In this document: positions 34,532-44,019 of the stretch, one piece after another
Layout of the letters: every line of letters begins with the position of its first letter
Position numbering within the stretch: the stretch's first letter is position 1
Source of the DNA: Flavobacterium wongokense
GTDB taxonomy: Bacteria > Bacteroidota > Bacteroidia > Flavobacteriales > Flavobacteriaceae
Length of the DNA stretch: 64,000 nucleotides
Assembly: GCF_021608265.1 (NCBI RefSeq)
Contig: NZ_JAKIHP010000001.1
Location: 496,001 to 560,000 of the forward strand
Direction of reading: 5' to 3'
Position numbers and translations under genes: made by a program
Notes under the pieces: model-generated
Databases searched by the model: none
The model's input: only the letters and a program-made list of their open reading frames with translations
What the model was told of the DNA's origin: nothing

Positions 34532-37384
34532 TTATTGTTTGATCAATTTCAATGTTTTTGAAGCATTGTTGCTTCCAATAGCTTTAACTAAATAAACGCC
34601 ATTTCTTAAGTCATTGATATCGAATTGTGTTTCTTCTGAAATGATATTGTCGTATGATTTTATCATTTGACCTGTAATCGAATAGATTTCAACCTTAGCC
34701 ACTTCACCTTTAATGCTGAAGCTTCCCTTAGTTGGATTTGGATATAAACTTACCGTATTGATAAGGTTAAAATCGGTATCCGCCAATAAAGCCGGTTGGT
34801 TTCCATACACACGGAACTGGCCTGCTCCTAAACTAATCGCAGCTGTAGTACTGGCAACATTCACTGTGGTGTTGTCCATCAGGTTGTACCAGGTTCCTGT
34901 ATAAGGAAAATCAGGAGTGATATTGAGTGTTGATGTTCCGAAATTTGCCAAAATAACCACATTTTTCAATTGGGTTGACGGGAATGAATTATTGTAAACA
35001 TAAACCCTTTGCAGCAAATTATTCCCGTTAGGGCTCACAGCATAACTACCGTTGAAAACCGGATTATCCCTTTTTAGCTGGATGAATTTGGCCCAATTGT
35101 TATAAACGGCAGCACGTTGTGAAACGCCCAACCAGTTGTTGGCCCATTGCGGTTGTGGTTTGGTTGCCAATTTACAATCGCCGGCTGTGGCATCTACTTC
35201 GGTATTGACTGTATTGTCTGTACAGGTATAGATGGAAACATTCATTCCCAAATCGCCAAAGCCCCAAATCATTTTTGGCCCTGGAACCAATAAGGAAATA
35301 GCACCTACAGAAGACATACGGGTTAAGCAATTGTTCAAACTTCCTACAGGAGGATTTGTTCCTGCTCCAACTCCGTAAGTGATTCCCGAATACATGATTC
35401 GTTCCTTATCGTGGCTTTCAGGATAACCCATCAATCTTTTTGAGGTAAAACCGTGCGCGTCGCTACCAATTCTGGTAATATCTGCACCGGTTGTATAACC
35501 CATCATTAATTGGGAATACGCATAGGTCATTTCGCCCCACATCATTACTCCTTTGCTAGGTGTTTCACCTGTTCTGTAATTGGCCCATTGCTGCTCCTCG
35601 CTGTCGATACCCAAGTGCTCAAAAATCACGTACTGATAAGGATCAAGCGTCCATTCATAATCAGCATATTCCTTTAATATTGCAACACGGTCTGCCTGAT
35701 AGGCATTGGTACAGGTATCGTCGCCTGCTGTACAGGCTTGGGTGAACCCTTTGGTCAAATCCCAACGGAATCCGTCGATCTTGAACTCATTGGTCCATTC
35801 CCTGATTACTCTTTTTACAAAGTATTTGGTGTAGGCAGAGGAATGATTGAAATCATTTCCAACTCCGTAACTGTGCCTTGCTGTCGTATTGAAATAAGGA
35901 TTGTCTGTAGCTGGTGCTCCATAACCTGTATTCGTAGGGTCATTTTGCCACATTCTTACCATAGGGCATCTTCCGAAAGCATGGTTTAAGGCAACGTCAA
36001 GAATAACCGCAATGCCATTTTGATGGCATAAGTCTACGAATTCCTGCATTTTTTCTTTAGAGCCATAAAATTTATCCAAAGCCATATGGAAAGCGGTATT
36101 GTATCCCCAGCTTTCATTGCCTTCATATTCCATTACCGGCATTAATTGAATTGCCGTTATCTTTAGATTTTTAAAGTAATCTATCCTGTTTATTAAGGAT
36201 TGGAAAGTCCTGCTGGCGTCAAAATCCCTTATCAAAACTTCATAAACCACTAAATTGTCCTTATTAGGCTTAACGAAATTGGTTGTTGCGCTGCTCCATG
36301 GATAAGGAGTCTGGCCTGTTTTTAAAACGGTAACCTCATATTGCTGTCCTGCCGGATATACCGGCATATTAGGATAATTTGCTGCTGGAATGCCCGAGTC
36401 ATCATAAGGAGAAAGCACCAATGTAGAAAAAGGATCCGCTGTTTTGATAACTGCCTGTGAATTGGTTGTTGGAGTCTGATCTACTACCCAATATTGGTAC
36501 GTGTTGTTTACGCCTGGAGTAAGGCCGGTAAGTTCCAACCAAAATTTACCAGTTGAAGGGTCTTTTTTCATGGCATAACTACTATCCGGTGACCAGTTAT
36601 TAAAACTTCCGGCAACATATACAAAATCTTTTCCCGGTGCTGTTAAAACAAGTGTAGCCCTTGAAGTATCAGAGGAATTATAATTAATCCCGTCTTCAAG
36701 CCCTGAGCCTAATGCTTCGTTTACAGTAGTCGGAACTACAATAACACTGAATTTTTTGGTAAATGTTGTTGCGCCCTGAGTTATTCTTAACTCATAGCTT
36801 TTGTTGTTTGTTATTCCGTTATCCGAATAAGAATAAGATGTTCCCGATGCTGTATTGATACTTACACCGTTTGCAAATAAATTATAATCTGCAGAACCGT
36901 TGGTATTGTTTGCCGAGATGGACAGATTCTGTCCTGAATTGATAATGGTTGTAGTATTTTCGGTTGGTGTTACCAATGCCGATTGAAACGCTCCTACATT
37001 CAGGAAGGTATCGGCAGTTTGAGGAGATCCTGTAGAACCTCTTAATACAACGCAAATCTGTGTTATCGAACTTGTTGTTGGAATTCCAAAATAAGTATAC
37101 AGATCAGGCCCAAGCGTTAAGGTGTAGTTTGTACCCGATACAAAAGTCAGGGCTGGCTGAGTTGTATTATTACCCCAGGTTCCTTTCACGGCTGTCCATT
37201 GCACACCATTCACTGTTAGTCCAATGTGGGCATAGATGATACCAGAATAACTTGCTAAAGGCGTTCCCGCCTTATTGAAATTTAACGTCACGACTCCTTC
37301 AGCAATTGCAGGTGAAGGCGTGGTTGTTATCTGGGAAAAACTTACCGAGGAAACCAGTAAGAAAAATAAAATAATTTTTTTCAT
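34532..37384 (-). CDS. Secreted GH13 alpha-amylase with T9SS sorting domain
   Basis: This 950-residue enzyme cleaves alpha-1,4 glucan outside the cell. It has a signal peptide (MKKIILFFLLVSSVSFSQ), an N-terminal beta domain, and an E-set/CBM48-like domain (KDFVYVAGSFNNWSPDSSYAM, about 260-285). The GH13 barrel follows, with region I ILDVALNHAFG, region II GFRWDLTKG (Asp nucleophile), region III around IFEHLG (Glu) and region IV ESHDKERI. The tail (SLYPNPTKGSFSI ... NGVYLVKAIG ... TLKLIKQ) is a type A T9SS sorting domain. Export therefore needs the SprA system. It is the last gene of the minus-strand starch cluster but sits behind a terminator-like palindrome. Confidence 0.95.
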   Translation of the reverse strand: MKKIILFFLLVSSVSFSQITTTPSPAIAEGVVTLNFNKAGTPLASYSGIIYAHIGLTVNGVQWTAVKGTWGNNTTQPALTFVSGTNYTLTLGPDLYTYFGIPTTSSITQICVVLRGSTGSPQTADTFLNVGAFQSALVTPTENTTTIINSGQNLSISANNTNGSADYNLFANGVSINTASGTSYSYSDNGITNNKSYELRITQGATTFTKKFSVIVVPTTVNEALGSGLEDGINYNSSDTSRATLVLTAPGKDFVYVAGSFNNWSPDSSYAMKKDPSTGKFWLELTGLTPGVNNTYQYWVVDQTPTTNSQAVIKTADPFSTLVLSPYDDSGIPAANYPNMPVYPAGQQYEVTVLKTGQTPYPWSSATTNFVKPNKDNLVVYEVLIRDFDASRTFQSLINRIDYFKNLKITAIQLMPVMEYEGNESWGYNTAFHMALDKFYGSKEKMQEFVDLCHQNGIAVILDVALNHAFGRCPMVRMWQNDPTNTGYGAPATDNPYFNTTARHSYGVGNDFNHSSAYTKYFVKRVIREWTNEFKIDGFRWDLTKGFTQACTAGDDTCTNAYQADRVAILKEYADYEWTLDPYQYVIFEHLGIDSEEQQWANYRTGETPSKGVMMWGEMTYAYSQLMMGYTTGADITRIGSDAHGFTSKRLMGYPESHDKERIMYSGITYGVGAGTNPPVGSLNNCLTRMSSVGAISLLVPGPKMIWGFGDLGMNVSIYTCTDNTVNTEVDATAGDCKLATKPQPQWANNWLGVSQRAAVYNNWAKFIQLKRDNPVFNGSYAVSPNGNNLLQRVYVYNNSFPSTQLKNVVILANFGTSTLNITPDFPYTGTWYNLMDNTTVNVASTTAAISLGAGQFRVYGNQPALLADTDFNLINTVSLYPNPTKGSFSIKGEVAKVEIYSITGQMIKSYDNIISEETQFDINDLRNGVYLVKAIGSNNASKTLKLIKQ

Positions 37385-37401
37385 AGAATTTTGCTTTGTG
37401 A

Positions 37402-37430
37402 AAAAAGGCTATTCTAAGAATAGCCTTTTT
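37402..37430 (-). terminator. Strong palindrome between the SusE-like gene and the amylase
   Basis: AAAAAGGCTATTCT and AGAATAGCCTTTTT form a 14-bp perfect stem around a single base. On the minus strand it reads as an intrinsic terminator, yet its last base is only 17 bases from the amylase start codon. Confidence 0.75.
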
Positions 37431-37450
37431 ATCATTTTAATAAAACTTAA

Positions 37451-38221
37451 TTATTGTAAAGTAATGGTGTACGAGGCTGGAGGCATGCCACCGACCGTTG
37501 ATGTACTGAAATTAGCAACCACTGTGTAAGTTCCTGTAACAGCCACCGGAATATCGGCACCGTTAGATTCCAAACTTAAATCGTTACCATTATCACCAAA
37601 GTTTACTGACCATCCATCATCTAACCTGAATTTAAACGCATTTCCACCGGTCAATTCCATTGTAATGGAATATAAATGAGTGGTTAAATCGTAATCCATG
37701 TTGGTATCAGAACCCCATCCTGTAGGAGTAGCGCTTCCGATGATACCCCAGTTTGGCCAGGCAGGGTATGGTGTCATGTTCAATGTGATTGTGTTGGATA
37801 CCTGAGGAAGGGCGGCTAAACTACCCACAGTAGCCTTCACGCGCACGTCAACAGAACCTGGAACAAAAGGAGCAATACCTGCGTTTAACGCAGCTGCATT
37901 TAAATCTCCTATCGTAAATGCTTTGAATTTCTCATTAGTAGTAGCAACTACTGTAGGCGAAGCAAAGTTATTCCCTGCCTCATCAAACTCAATGTTGTAA
38001 CTAACTACAGTCTGTGTACCATTATAGAACGCGTGATCCCAAACAATAGTAGTAGCAGGATCATTTGGAGAATTATGGTCTAACGCAATATCAACCGTTG
38101 AAGGTGTCTTTAATACGGGAGCCGTACCTTCAGTCACAGCTGTTCTGTCTTCTACATCATCTGTACAGGAGAAAGCAACAACGCTAACAAAAGCAATTAA
38201 AAGTTTAATACTGTTTTTCAT
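37451..38221 (-). CDS. SusE/SusF-like starch-binding outer-membrane lipoprotein (one binding module)
   Basis: This 256-residue lipoprotein has the signal MKNSIKLLIAFVSVVAFSC, with Cys19 lipidated. Residues about 30-150 form a SusE-type N-terminal Ig-like domain. One C-terminal starch-binding module follows, starting at NWGIIGSATPTGWGSDTNMDY and including FKFRLDDGWSVNFGDNG, with exposed Trp residues suited to stacking on glucose. It is the fourth gene of the susC operon, 16 bases after the preceding SusE/F-like gene, and shares the first 12 residues with it. It holds maltooligosaccharide at the cell surface next to SusCD. Confidence 0.9.
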   Translation of the reverse strand: MKNSIKLLIAFVSVVAFSCTDDVEDRTAVTEGTAPVLKTPSTVDIALDHNSPNDPATTIVWDHAFYNGTQTVVSYNIEFDEAGNNFASPTVVATTNEKFKAFTIGDLNAAALNAGIAPFVPGSVDVRVKATVGSLAALPQVSNTITLNMTPYPAWPNWGIIGSATPTGWGSDTNMDYDLTTHLYSITMELTGGNAFKFRLDDGWSVNFGDNGNDLSLESNGADIPVAVTGTYTVVANFSTSTVGGMPPASYTITLQ

Positions 38222-38237
38222 CTTTATATTTTTAAAA

Positions 38238-39233
38238 TTATAATTGTGTAATAGTATACGTCAATCCCGTAAAATCTGCAGTAACCAAATAAGTACCTGG
38301 TGCTGCAATCGGGATATTTCCACCTCCGTTATCCAAAGTTAGGTCGCCGCCATCATCACCATAATTAGTTCCCCAGTCATGGTTTAATCTGAATTTAAAG
38401 CTACCTGCACTCATGTTCATGATGATAGAATACTTCATAGTTACCGGATTCCAGTCCATAAGTGTATCTGATCCCCACCCTGTTGTTGTTGCATCACCAA
38501 TGATACCCCATGCATCCGGAATAGCGGTGATGGTATACGTATGGTTAACAAAATCAGCAACAATAGTATAGTTACCTGCAGTCACAGGAATATTACCACC
38601 ATTAGCTTCTAATGAAAGGTTGTTTCCATCATCACCATAGTTAGTAGTCCAGCTGTTGTCCAATCTGAATTTGAATTCACCTGTTGTCAAAGCCAACGAA
38701 ATTGAATACGTTTCAGTAATAGGGTTGAATGTCATCGCAGTACTATTGTCCCATCCTAGTGGTGTTGCACTACCGATGATTCCCCAGTTTGGCTGGTAAG
38801 GCGTAACTTTTAGTGTAAACGAGTTTGAAACTCCTGAAGGAGCACTGATACGAACGTCCATTAGTCCTTCAGTTCTAGGCTCTAACCCTAAGGCTTTAGC
38901 GGTTGAATCTAAAGTTCCGGCAGTAACATCCAAAAAGTGTTCAGTAGTAGTACCTATTGCTAACGGTGCAGCAAAATCGGTTCCTGCAACAGCAGCTTCA
39001 ACTGTATACGTTACATCAGTGCCTGTAGGGTTATCACTGTCAGTCCAAACAAAAGTAGTTGCAAGGTTACTTAATTTAGTCCCATCAACAACAATATTAA
39101 AACCTGAATTTGGCGTGAGTAGTTTCAAACCTGACTCAGGCACAACAGCTCCGGTATCCTGAACATCTTCCGTACAAGCCGAAAAAGAGAATAGTCCAAC
39201 AAAAGCTATTAATAATTTAATTGAGTTTTTCAT
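38238..39233 (-). CDS. SusE/SusF-like starch-binding outer-membrane lipoprotein (two binding modules)
   Basis: This 331-residue lipoprotein has the signal MKNSIKLLIAFVGLFSFSAC, with a lipidated Cys. A SusE-type N-terminal domain is followed by two tandem starch-binding modules. Each opens with WGIIG.AT..GW and contains FKFRL(D/N).(S/D)W.TNYGDDG; the first runs about residues 150-240 and the second about 240-331. The single module of the downstream neighbour (37451-38221) is clearly related, so this pair arose by gene and domain duplication. It lies 12 bases after susD in the same operon. Confidence 0.92.
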   Translation of the reverse strand: MKNSIKLLIAFVGLFSFSACTEDVQDTGAVVPESGLKLLTPNSGFNIVVDGTKLSNLATTFVWTDSDNPTGTDVTYTVEAAVAGTDFAAPLAIGTTTEHFLDVTAGTLDSTAKALGLEPRTEGLMDVRISAPSGVSNSFTLKVTPYQPNWGIIGSATPLGWDNSTAMTFNPITETYSISLALTTGEFKFRLDNSWTTNYGDDGNNLSLEANGGNIPVTAGNYTIVADFVNHTYTITAIPDAWGIIGDATTTGWGSDTLMDWNPVTMKYSIIMNMSAGSFKFRLNHDWGTNYGDDGGDLTLDNGGGNIPIAAPGTYLVTADFTGLTYTITQL

Positions 39234-39245
39234 AATGATCTTGTA

Positions 39246-40835
39246 TTAATATCCAGCATTCTGGGTTAAGTTCTTATTTGCCTTAAGTGAGTTGGCAGGA
39301 ATTGGGAATACTTTATATTTTTCGTCAATTGACGTACCATTCAAGCTGTTTCCTTTCCAAGCCCAGTTATAACCGGTAGTATACTTTCCGAAACGGATCA
39401 AATCCTGTCTTCTGTGTGCTTCCCAGTGTAATTCTCTCGCTCTTTCATCTAAAATGAATGCTAAGTTTGCAGCACCTACAGGAGCACTATTGGCTCTTGT
39501 TCTCAAGTCATTGATATAACCTAAAGAAGTTGCATCTGCATTTGGAGTTGAAGAAGCATTTGTAGCACCATCATTTCGCATCTGAGCTTCTGCATACATT
39601 AAATATACGTCAGCCAATCTGAACAATGGGAAATCAGTATCCACAAAAGTAGAGTTGATTCCGGCTACACCTGCTGATGTTTTGTTTGAGAATTTTGACA
39701 GGATAAAACCTTGGCTTTGCGTTGAAATATTCGCAATATCGATTGTTCTTGACCCTGCGTAAATAGTATTTCTGGTGTCTGTCGAAAATTCTGCTCCGTC
39801 AAACTTCTGAACCATTTGTTTTCTCAACCTTAAGGCTCCACCCCAACCTCCAACACCAAGTGCTGAACCGTTGTTTTCAAGAGAACCTACTTCACCATTG
39901 ATGATAACAGTAGTTGCACCATAGTTTTGGGTAACCACTCCATCAGACTGAAGCGTGAAAATCATTTCTGATGAGTTGTGGTTGTCTGCAGTGAAATTGT
40001 ACAGATAGTTTGGATTTAAGGTATATCCACCTGCAATAATGTTATTACATTGTGTCATACAGTCAGCATATCTTGCTGTTCCTGTATATACTTCTGCATT
40101 CAGGTAGATTTTAGCCAAAATCATTTGAGCTACAGCTTTATCCAATCTACCATACTCATTAGTTCTTGCTGGCTTCAAATCAGGCATAACTGCATTTAAT
40201 TCACTTTCGATAAAAGTAAATAATTGCGTTCTGTCGTATTGTGGCCCTGAAGAGTTGATTGGCGAAGTTTCATCATAGAACGGTGCTTTACCAAACAAAT
40301 CCATCATATTGTAATAAGCCATTGCTCTTAACACCCTAACTTCCTGTCTGTAAGTTGCAATGTCTGCCAAATCAGTTGGATTGGTAATGCCTCGGCCTGC
40401 CAGTTTTTGTGGCGTTGACTGTCTTAAAAAGTCATTTGCCAAAGCTACTTCAGCCATAGTCCTACTGAACATCCCCAACAAGATTGGGTTTGCTGCTCCC
40501 CAGGTATTTCTTTGTAATTCGGCAACACCTTCGTCACCTTCATAACTCCAAACTACCTCATCTGTAGTCAAATCCTGTAGGTACCAAAGGCATCTACCGT
40601 ATTGACTTGTTCCTGCGTCGATTCCCTGAAGGAATGAAGAACCCGCATCACGCGTACCGGTCAATGATAAATTACCATAAACACCCGCTAATGCTTGTTT
40701 GTATCCCTGTGGAGTCGAAAATAAAACTTCTGGATCGAGTAATGACTCATCCGGAGAAGCTACATCCATATCGCTTGTACAGGAAAAAAGTCCTGTCATT
40801 AAAGCGAGAGATAAAATTAATGTTACTTTTTTCAT
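39246..40835 (-). CDS. SusD/RagB family nutrient-binding lipoprotein
   Basis: This 529-residue outer-membrane lipoprotein has the signal MKKVTLILSLALMTGLFSC with lipidated Cys19. It forms the lid of the SusCD transporter and binds the glycan at the cell surface. Typical features are N-terminal helical repeats (LDPEVLFSTPQGYKQALAGVYGNL), the segment RVLRAMAYYNMMDLFGKAPFYDE, LAKIYLNAEVYTG, and the C-terminal end FILDERARELHWEAHRRQDLIRFGKY ... YKVFPIPANSL. It begins 10 bases after susC. The ligand is inferred to be starch-derived maltooligosaccharide from its neighbours. Confidence 0.96.
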   Translation of the reverse strand: MKKVTLILSLALMTGLFSCTSDMDVASPDESLLDPEVLFSTPQGYKQALAGVYGNLSLTGTRDAGSSFLQGIDAGTSQYGRCLWYLQDLTTDEVVWSYEGDEGVAELQRNTWGAANPILLGMFSRTMAEVALANDFLRQSTPQKLAGRGITNPTDLADIATYRQEVRVLRAMAYYNMMDLFGKAPFYDETSPINSSGPQYDRTQLFTFIESELNAVMPDLKPARTNEYGRLDKAVAQMILAKIYLNAEVYTGTARYADCMTQCNNIIAGGYTLNPNYLYNFTADNHNSSEMIFTLQSDGVVTQNYGATTVIINGEVGSLENNGSALGVGGWGGALRLRKQMVQKFDGAEFSTDTRNTIYAGSRTIDIANISTQSQGFILSKFSNKTSAGVAGINSTFVDTDFPLFRLADVYLMYAEAQMRNDGATNASSTPNADATSLGYINDLRTRANSAPVGAANLAFILDERARELHWEAHRRQDLIRFGKYTTGYNWAWKGNSLNGTSIDEKYKVFPIPANSLKANKNLTQNAGY

Positions 40836-40846
40836 ATTTCTTTTTT

Positions 40847-43795
40847 TTAAAATTTCACGTTAGCTCCAACTTGTAATTGGCGCTGTTTTGGATAAATTGT
40901 TAAATCAAGTCCATTTTTATCAACTTCAGGATCTAAGCCTGTGTATTCCGTAATGGTAAATACATTCTGGCATCCTACAAATAATCTAAGGGACGCTTTT
41001 CCTTCTAACCATTTCGGGAAGGTATACCCTACTGTAATGTTGTCCATTTTCAAATAAGATCCGTTTTCGATCCAAATATCTGACAAAGGCAGTTTACTAT
41101 CCGACTGGGTTACGAAATCTGTACTCAAAACATTCGTTGGAAGATTTTGAAGTGCATTACCTGCATTCAATCTCTGGTATTGTGCTCTACCTGCATTTAC
41201 ACCATTGAAGATTCGGTTTCCTAAACTTGCTCTCATATTGAAAGAGAAATCAAGGTTTTTGTAAGTCATGTTAGACGCGAATCCGAAAGTCACCTTAGGT
41301 GCATTGTTTTTGTAGATGTATTTGTCATCAGCGTTGATGATACCGTCACCATTTAAATCGGCATAAGCTCCTTCAATTGGTTTTCCTGCAGCATCATACA
41401 ATTGCTTGTAAACAAAATAAGAATTAGGTGCGTATCCAACCCTGTGGATCTGAACCTGTGTACCTGTACCGGTTACACTGTCCCCAGTCCTGATATCAGA
41501 AGTGTTGTAAAGCTCTGTGATTTTTCTGTCGAAATGTGACGTATTGAAATTCACGTTCCAGTTAAAGCTATTCGTTTTAACCGCTTCCACATTAAGGCCA
41601 AACTCAATTCCTTTAGTAACCATGCTTCCGATATTTTGGTAAACAAAGTTAGAGAAGTTACCTCCATCAGAAACCGGAGTAAGAGCCAAAAGGTCTTTTG
41701 AATCCTTATAGTAAACATCCAAAGTTCCACTTACCCTGTTTTTGGCAATTCCAAAATCAATTCCAGCGTTGTAAGTTGTAGTTTCCTCCCATTTGATGAT
41801 TTCATTAAATGCTCGGGAAACTGCAATTGGCACAGGAACGGTTCCAAAAGTAATTTGTGAAGTACTGGTTCCGGTATCATATTGTTGTAGGTAAACCAAT
41901 GAGTTATCCTCTCCGATATCCTGTTGCCCGGTAATACCCCATCCTAATCTCAGTTTCAAATCAGAAATTCTTCCGTTTTCTTTCAATAAATCCTTGTTCA
42001 GCTTCCAGGCAAAACCAACCGCAGGGAAGTTCCCGTAACGGTTTTCCTTAGCGAACCTTGAAGAACCATCTCTTCTGTAAGATAAGGTCAATAAATATTT
42101 GTCATCGTAGTTAAAGTTGGTTCTACCAAAGAAACCAACGGTTACTACAGGTACTTTATATTGTGCCACCGTCGGGATGTACCCTGGAGCTAAAATATTA
42201 TTTGACGCATAATTTCCTCTTTCTGATTTTTGGTAAGAGTAACCTGCTGTGAAATCAAATACTGTTTTACCAAAAGTTTTAGCGTATACTAAATAGGAGT
42301 CAAACAATTTAGTCCTTCTAATAGAAGTTGAATATTCATCATTTCCATAAGGAATATTGTTGTTTTGTCCTGCCGATGCAGCATCTGCACCTACAAGTTT
42401 GATCCTTCGACCTTGTCCTTCATCAAAACCACCATTTACTACCAAACGAAGTTCTGGGAAGAAATGGAATTTATAATCCATCTCGATGTTTCCAAAAATC
42501 CTGTCGTACAATCCTTTATCTGAAGTTTGTAACAATTCCGCAACCGGGTTTCTTGGTGTTTGTGGAATCAAAGAACCATCAGGGTTGTAGTATTCATGGA
42601 ATCCTCCGTATGGAGATGCCGGGTCATAAACCGGTTGTGTTGGGTCATAGTTAATCGCATTTCCTTCAACACCATTTGCAAAACGGTTTCTCTCATTAGA
42701 GTAGTTTGCATTGATCTTGAATTTCAAATGATCTTTAAATATAGATGGATTTAACGACACGCCCACTGTATTCCTGTTAAATGAATTGGTTAATCTCAAA
42801 CCTTCCATATAGGTGTTCCCTATAGTAAGTCTCGATGGAATCGCACCAAAAAGGTTTCCTCTTATCGATAGGTTGTTATCTACGTAATCTGTTCTTCTGT
42901 AGATTTCATTCTGCCAATCTGTATTTGCAGTACCTAAACCATTAAATGTAGGGCTCGTAGGAATTAACTCCGGATGTTGAGCAACAATGTCCCTGAACTG
43001 ATCTGCACTGAATACGTCAACCGTATTGATTACCTTACCTGAACCATACATAAAATTATAATCTACGGCTAAAGTCTTACCTCCTTTTTTGGTAGTAATA
43101 AGGATTACACCATTCGAAGCACGGGAACCGTAAATTGCAGTTGCCGAAGCATCTTTCAATACAGAGATAGATTCTACTGTACTTGGGTTAAGTGAAGCTA
43201 AAAATGAAGTCGCTCCCGTTCCGGTAGTATTGTCCAAAGGCAGACCATCGATAACAATCAATGGATCATTCGAAGCGAACAACGACGAACCTCCCCTAAT
43301 CCTGATGGTAGACCCTGATCCAGGAGATCCCTGAGTGTCAACAGTAACACCGGCAATCCTACCATTCAATAAGTTTTCTGTGGTAACATTCGAACCTTTG
43401 TTAAAATCCTTGGCTGCCAATACCGATACAGAACCGGTGGCATCCTTTTTCTTAACAGAACCATAACCAACCTGAACTACAACTTCCTGTAGCTGGTTAG
43501 CACTTTCCACTAAGCTGATATTAACAGATTTCTGGCCCGAAAAACCCACCGTCTGAGAGTCATATCCGATAAAAGAAAAGACGATTTTGTCTCCACTTTT
43601 AAGTCCTCCCAATTGGAATTTTCCGTCAAAATCTGTTGTGGTGCCGTTTGATGCACCTTGAACAGTTACGTTTACGCCTGGTAATGGCTGACCTGATTTG
43701 CTATCAGACACAACCCCACTTAAAGTGCTCTGAGCGAGAACACTAAAAGGCAGCAATAGGAATAAAAATAACAACTTTTTGTAAATTGTTTTCAT
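40847..43795 (-). CDS. SusC/RagA family TonB-dependent outer-membrane transporter
   Basis: This 982-residue TonB-dependent receptor imports oligosaccharides across the outer membrane using proton-motive energy. It has a signal peptide (FLFLLLPFSVLAQ), an N-terminal carboxypeptidase-D-like domain (STLSGVVSDSKSGQPLPGVNV, about 22-95), a TonB box region (LQEVVVQVGYG), and the SusC plug with IRIRGGSSLFASNDPLIVIDG. Then comes the long barrel, ending in QVGANVKF. It heads the minus-strand operon susC-susD-SusE/F-SusE/F. A palindromic operator lies about 110 bases upstream and the LacI regulator is divergent. Starch or maltodextrin is the inferred substrate. Confidence 0.96.
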   Translation of the reverse strand: MKTIYKKLLFLFLLLPFSVLAQSTLSGVVSDSKSGQPLPGVNVTVQGASNGTTTDFDGKFQLGGLKSGDKIVFSFIGYDSQTVGFSGQKSVNISLVESANQLQEVVVQVGYGSVKKKDATGSVSVLAAKDFNKGSNVTTENLLNGRIAGVTVDTQGSPGSGSTIRIRGGSSLFASNDPLIVIDGLPLDNTTGTGATSFLASLNPSTVESISVLKDASATAIYGSRASNGVILITTKKGGKTLAVDYNFMYGSGKVINTVDVFSADQFRDIVAQHPELIPTSPTFNGLGTANTDWQNEIYRRTDYVDNNLSIRGNLFGAIPSRLTIGNTYMEGLRLTNSFNRNTVGVSLNPSIFKDHLKFKINANYSNERNRFANGVEGNAINYDPTQPVYDPASPYGGFHEYYNPDGSLIPQTPRNPVAELLQTSDKGLYDRIFGNIEMDYKFHFFPELRLVVNGGFDEGQGRRIKLVGADAASAGQNNNIPYGNDEYSTSIRRTKLFDSYLVYAKTFGKTVFDFTAGYSYQKSERGNYASNNILAPGYIPTVAQYKVPVVTVGFFGRTNFNYDDKYLLTLSYRRDGSSRFAKENRYGNFPAVGFAWKLNKDLLKENGRISDLKLRLGWGITGQQDIGEDNSLVYLQQYDTGTSTSQITFGTVPVPIAVSRAFNEIIKWEETTTYNAGIDFGIAKNRVSGTLDVYYKDSKDLLALTPVSDGGNFSNFVYQNIGSMVTKGIEFGLNVEAVKTNSFNWNVNFNTSHFDRKITELYNTSDIRTGDSVTGTGTQVQIHRVGYAPNSYFVYKQLYDAAGKPIEGAYADLNGDGIINADDKYIYKNNAPKVTFGFASNMTYKNLDFSFNMRASLGNRIFNGVNAGRAQYQRLNAGNALQNLPTNVLSTDFVTQSDSKLPLSDIWIENGSYLKMDNITVGYTFPKWLEGKASLRLFVGCQNVFTITEYTGLDPEVDKNGLDLTIYPKQRQLQVGANVKF

Positions 43796-43826
43796 ACATT
43801 TTGTTTAGGTTAAAAAATAATTTTGT

Positions 43827-43847
43827 GCTTATACTTTTGACTTCGAA
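43827..43847. promoter_or_regulatory. Conserved leader motif, copy 1 (susC side)
   Basis: GCTTATACTTTT-G-ACTTCGAA on the plus strand lies 32 bases upstream of the susC start codon. Copy 2 (45367-45386), before the MFS gene, is identical except for one missing G. Because the genes diverge, the motif is antisense in the susC leader and sense in the MFS leader. Confidence 0.55.
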
Positions 43848-43903
43848 TGTTAAATTTATGTAAAAATTGGAACATACCTAATAAACAACAGTTAAATGTC
43901 TAC

Positions 43904-43917
43904 CGAAAACGTTTTCG
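43904..43917. promoter_or_regulatory. Probable LacI-family operator O1
   Basis: CGAAAACGTTTTCG is a perfect 14-base palindrome with the central CG step typical of LacI/GalR operators. It lies between divergent susC and lacI, so it could control both. Confidence 0.7.
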
Positions 43918-43982
43918 TGTTGAAAAGTTTTTGTTTTTTATAATTTATTAACGCTAAAATTGACGGAATAAAAATTATCAAC

Positions 43983-43990
43983 TACCTTTA
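43983..43990 (+). promoter_or_regulatory. -7-like element of the lacI-family gene
   Basis: TACCTTTA is one base from TAnnTTTG and lies 29 bases before the ATG at 44020. Confidence 0.4.
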
Positions 43991-44019
43991 TTCAGAAATT
44001 ACTATTTATCAAATTCACA

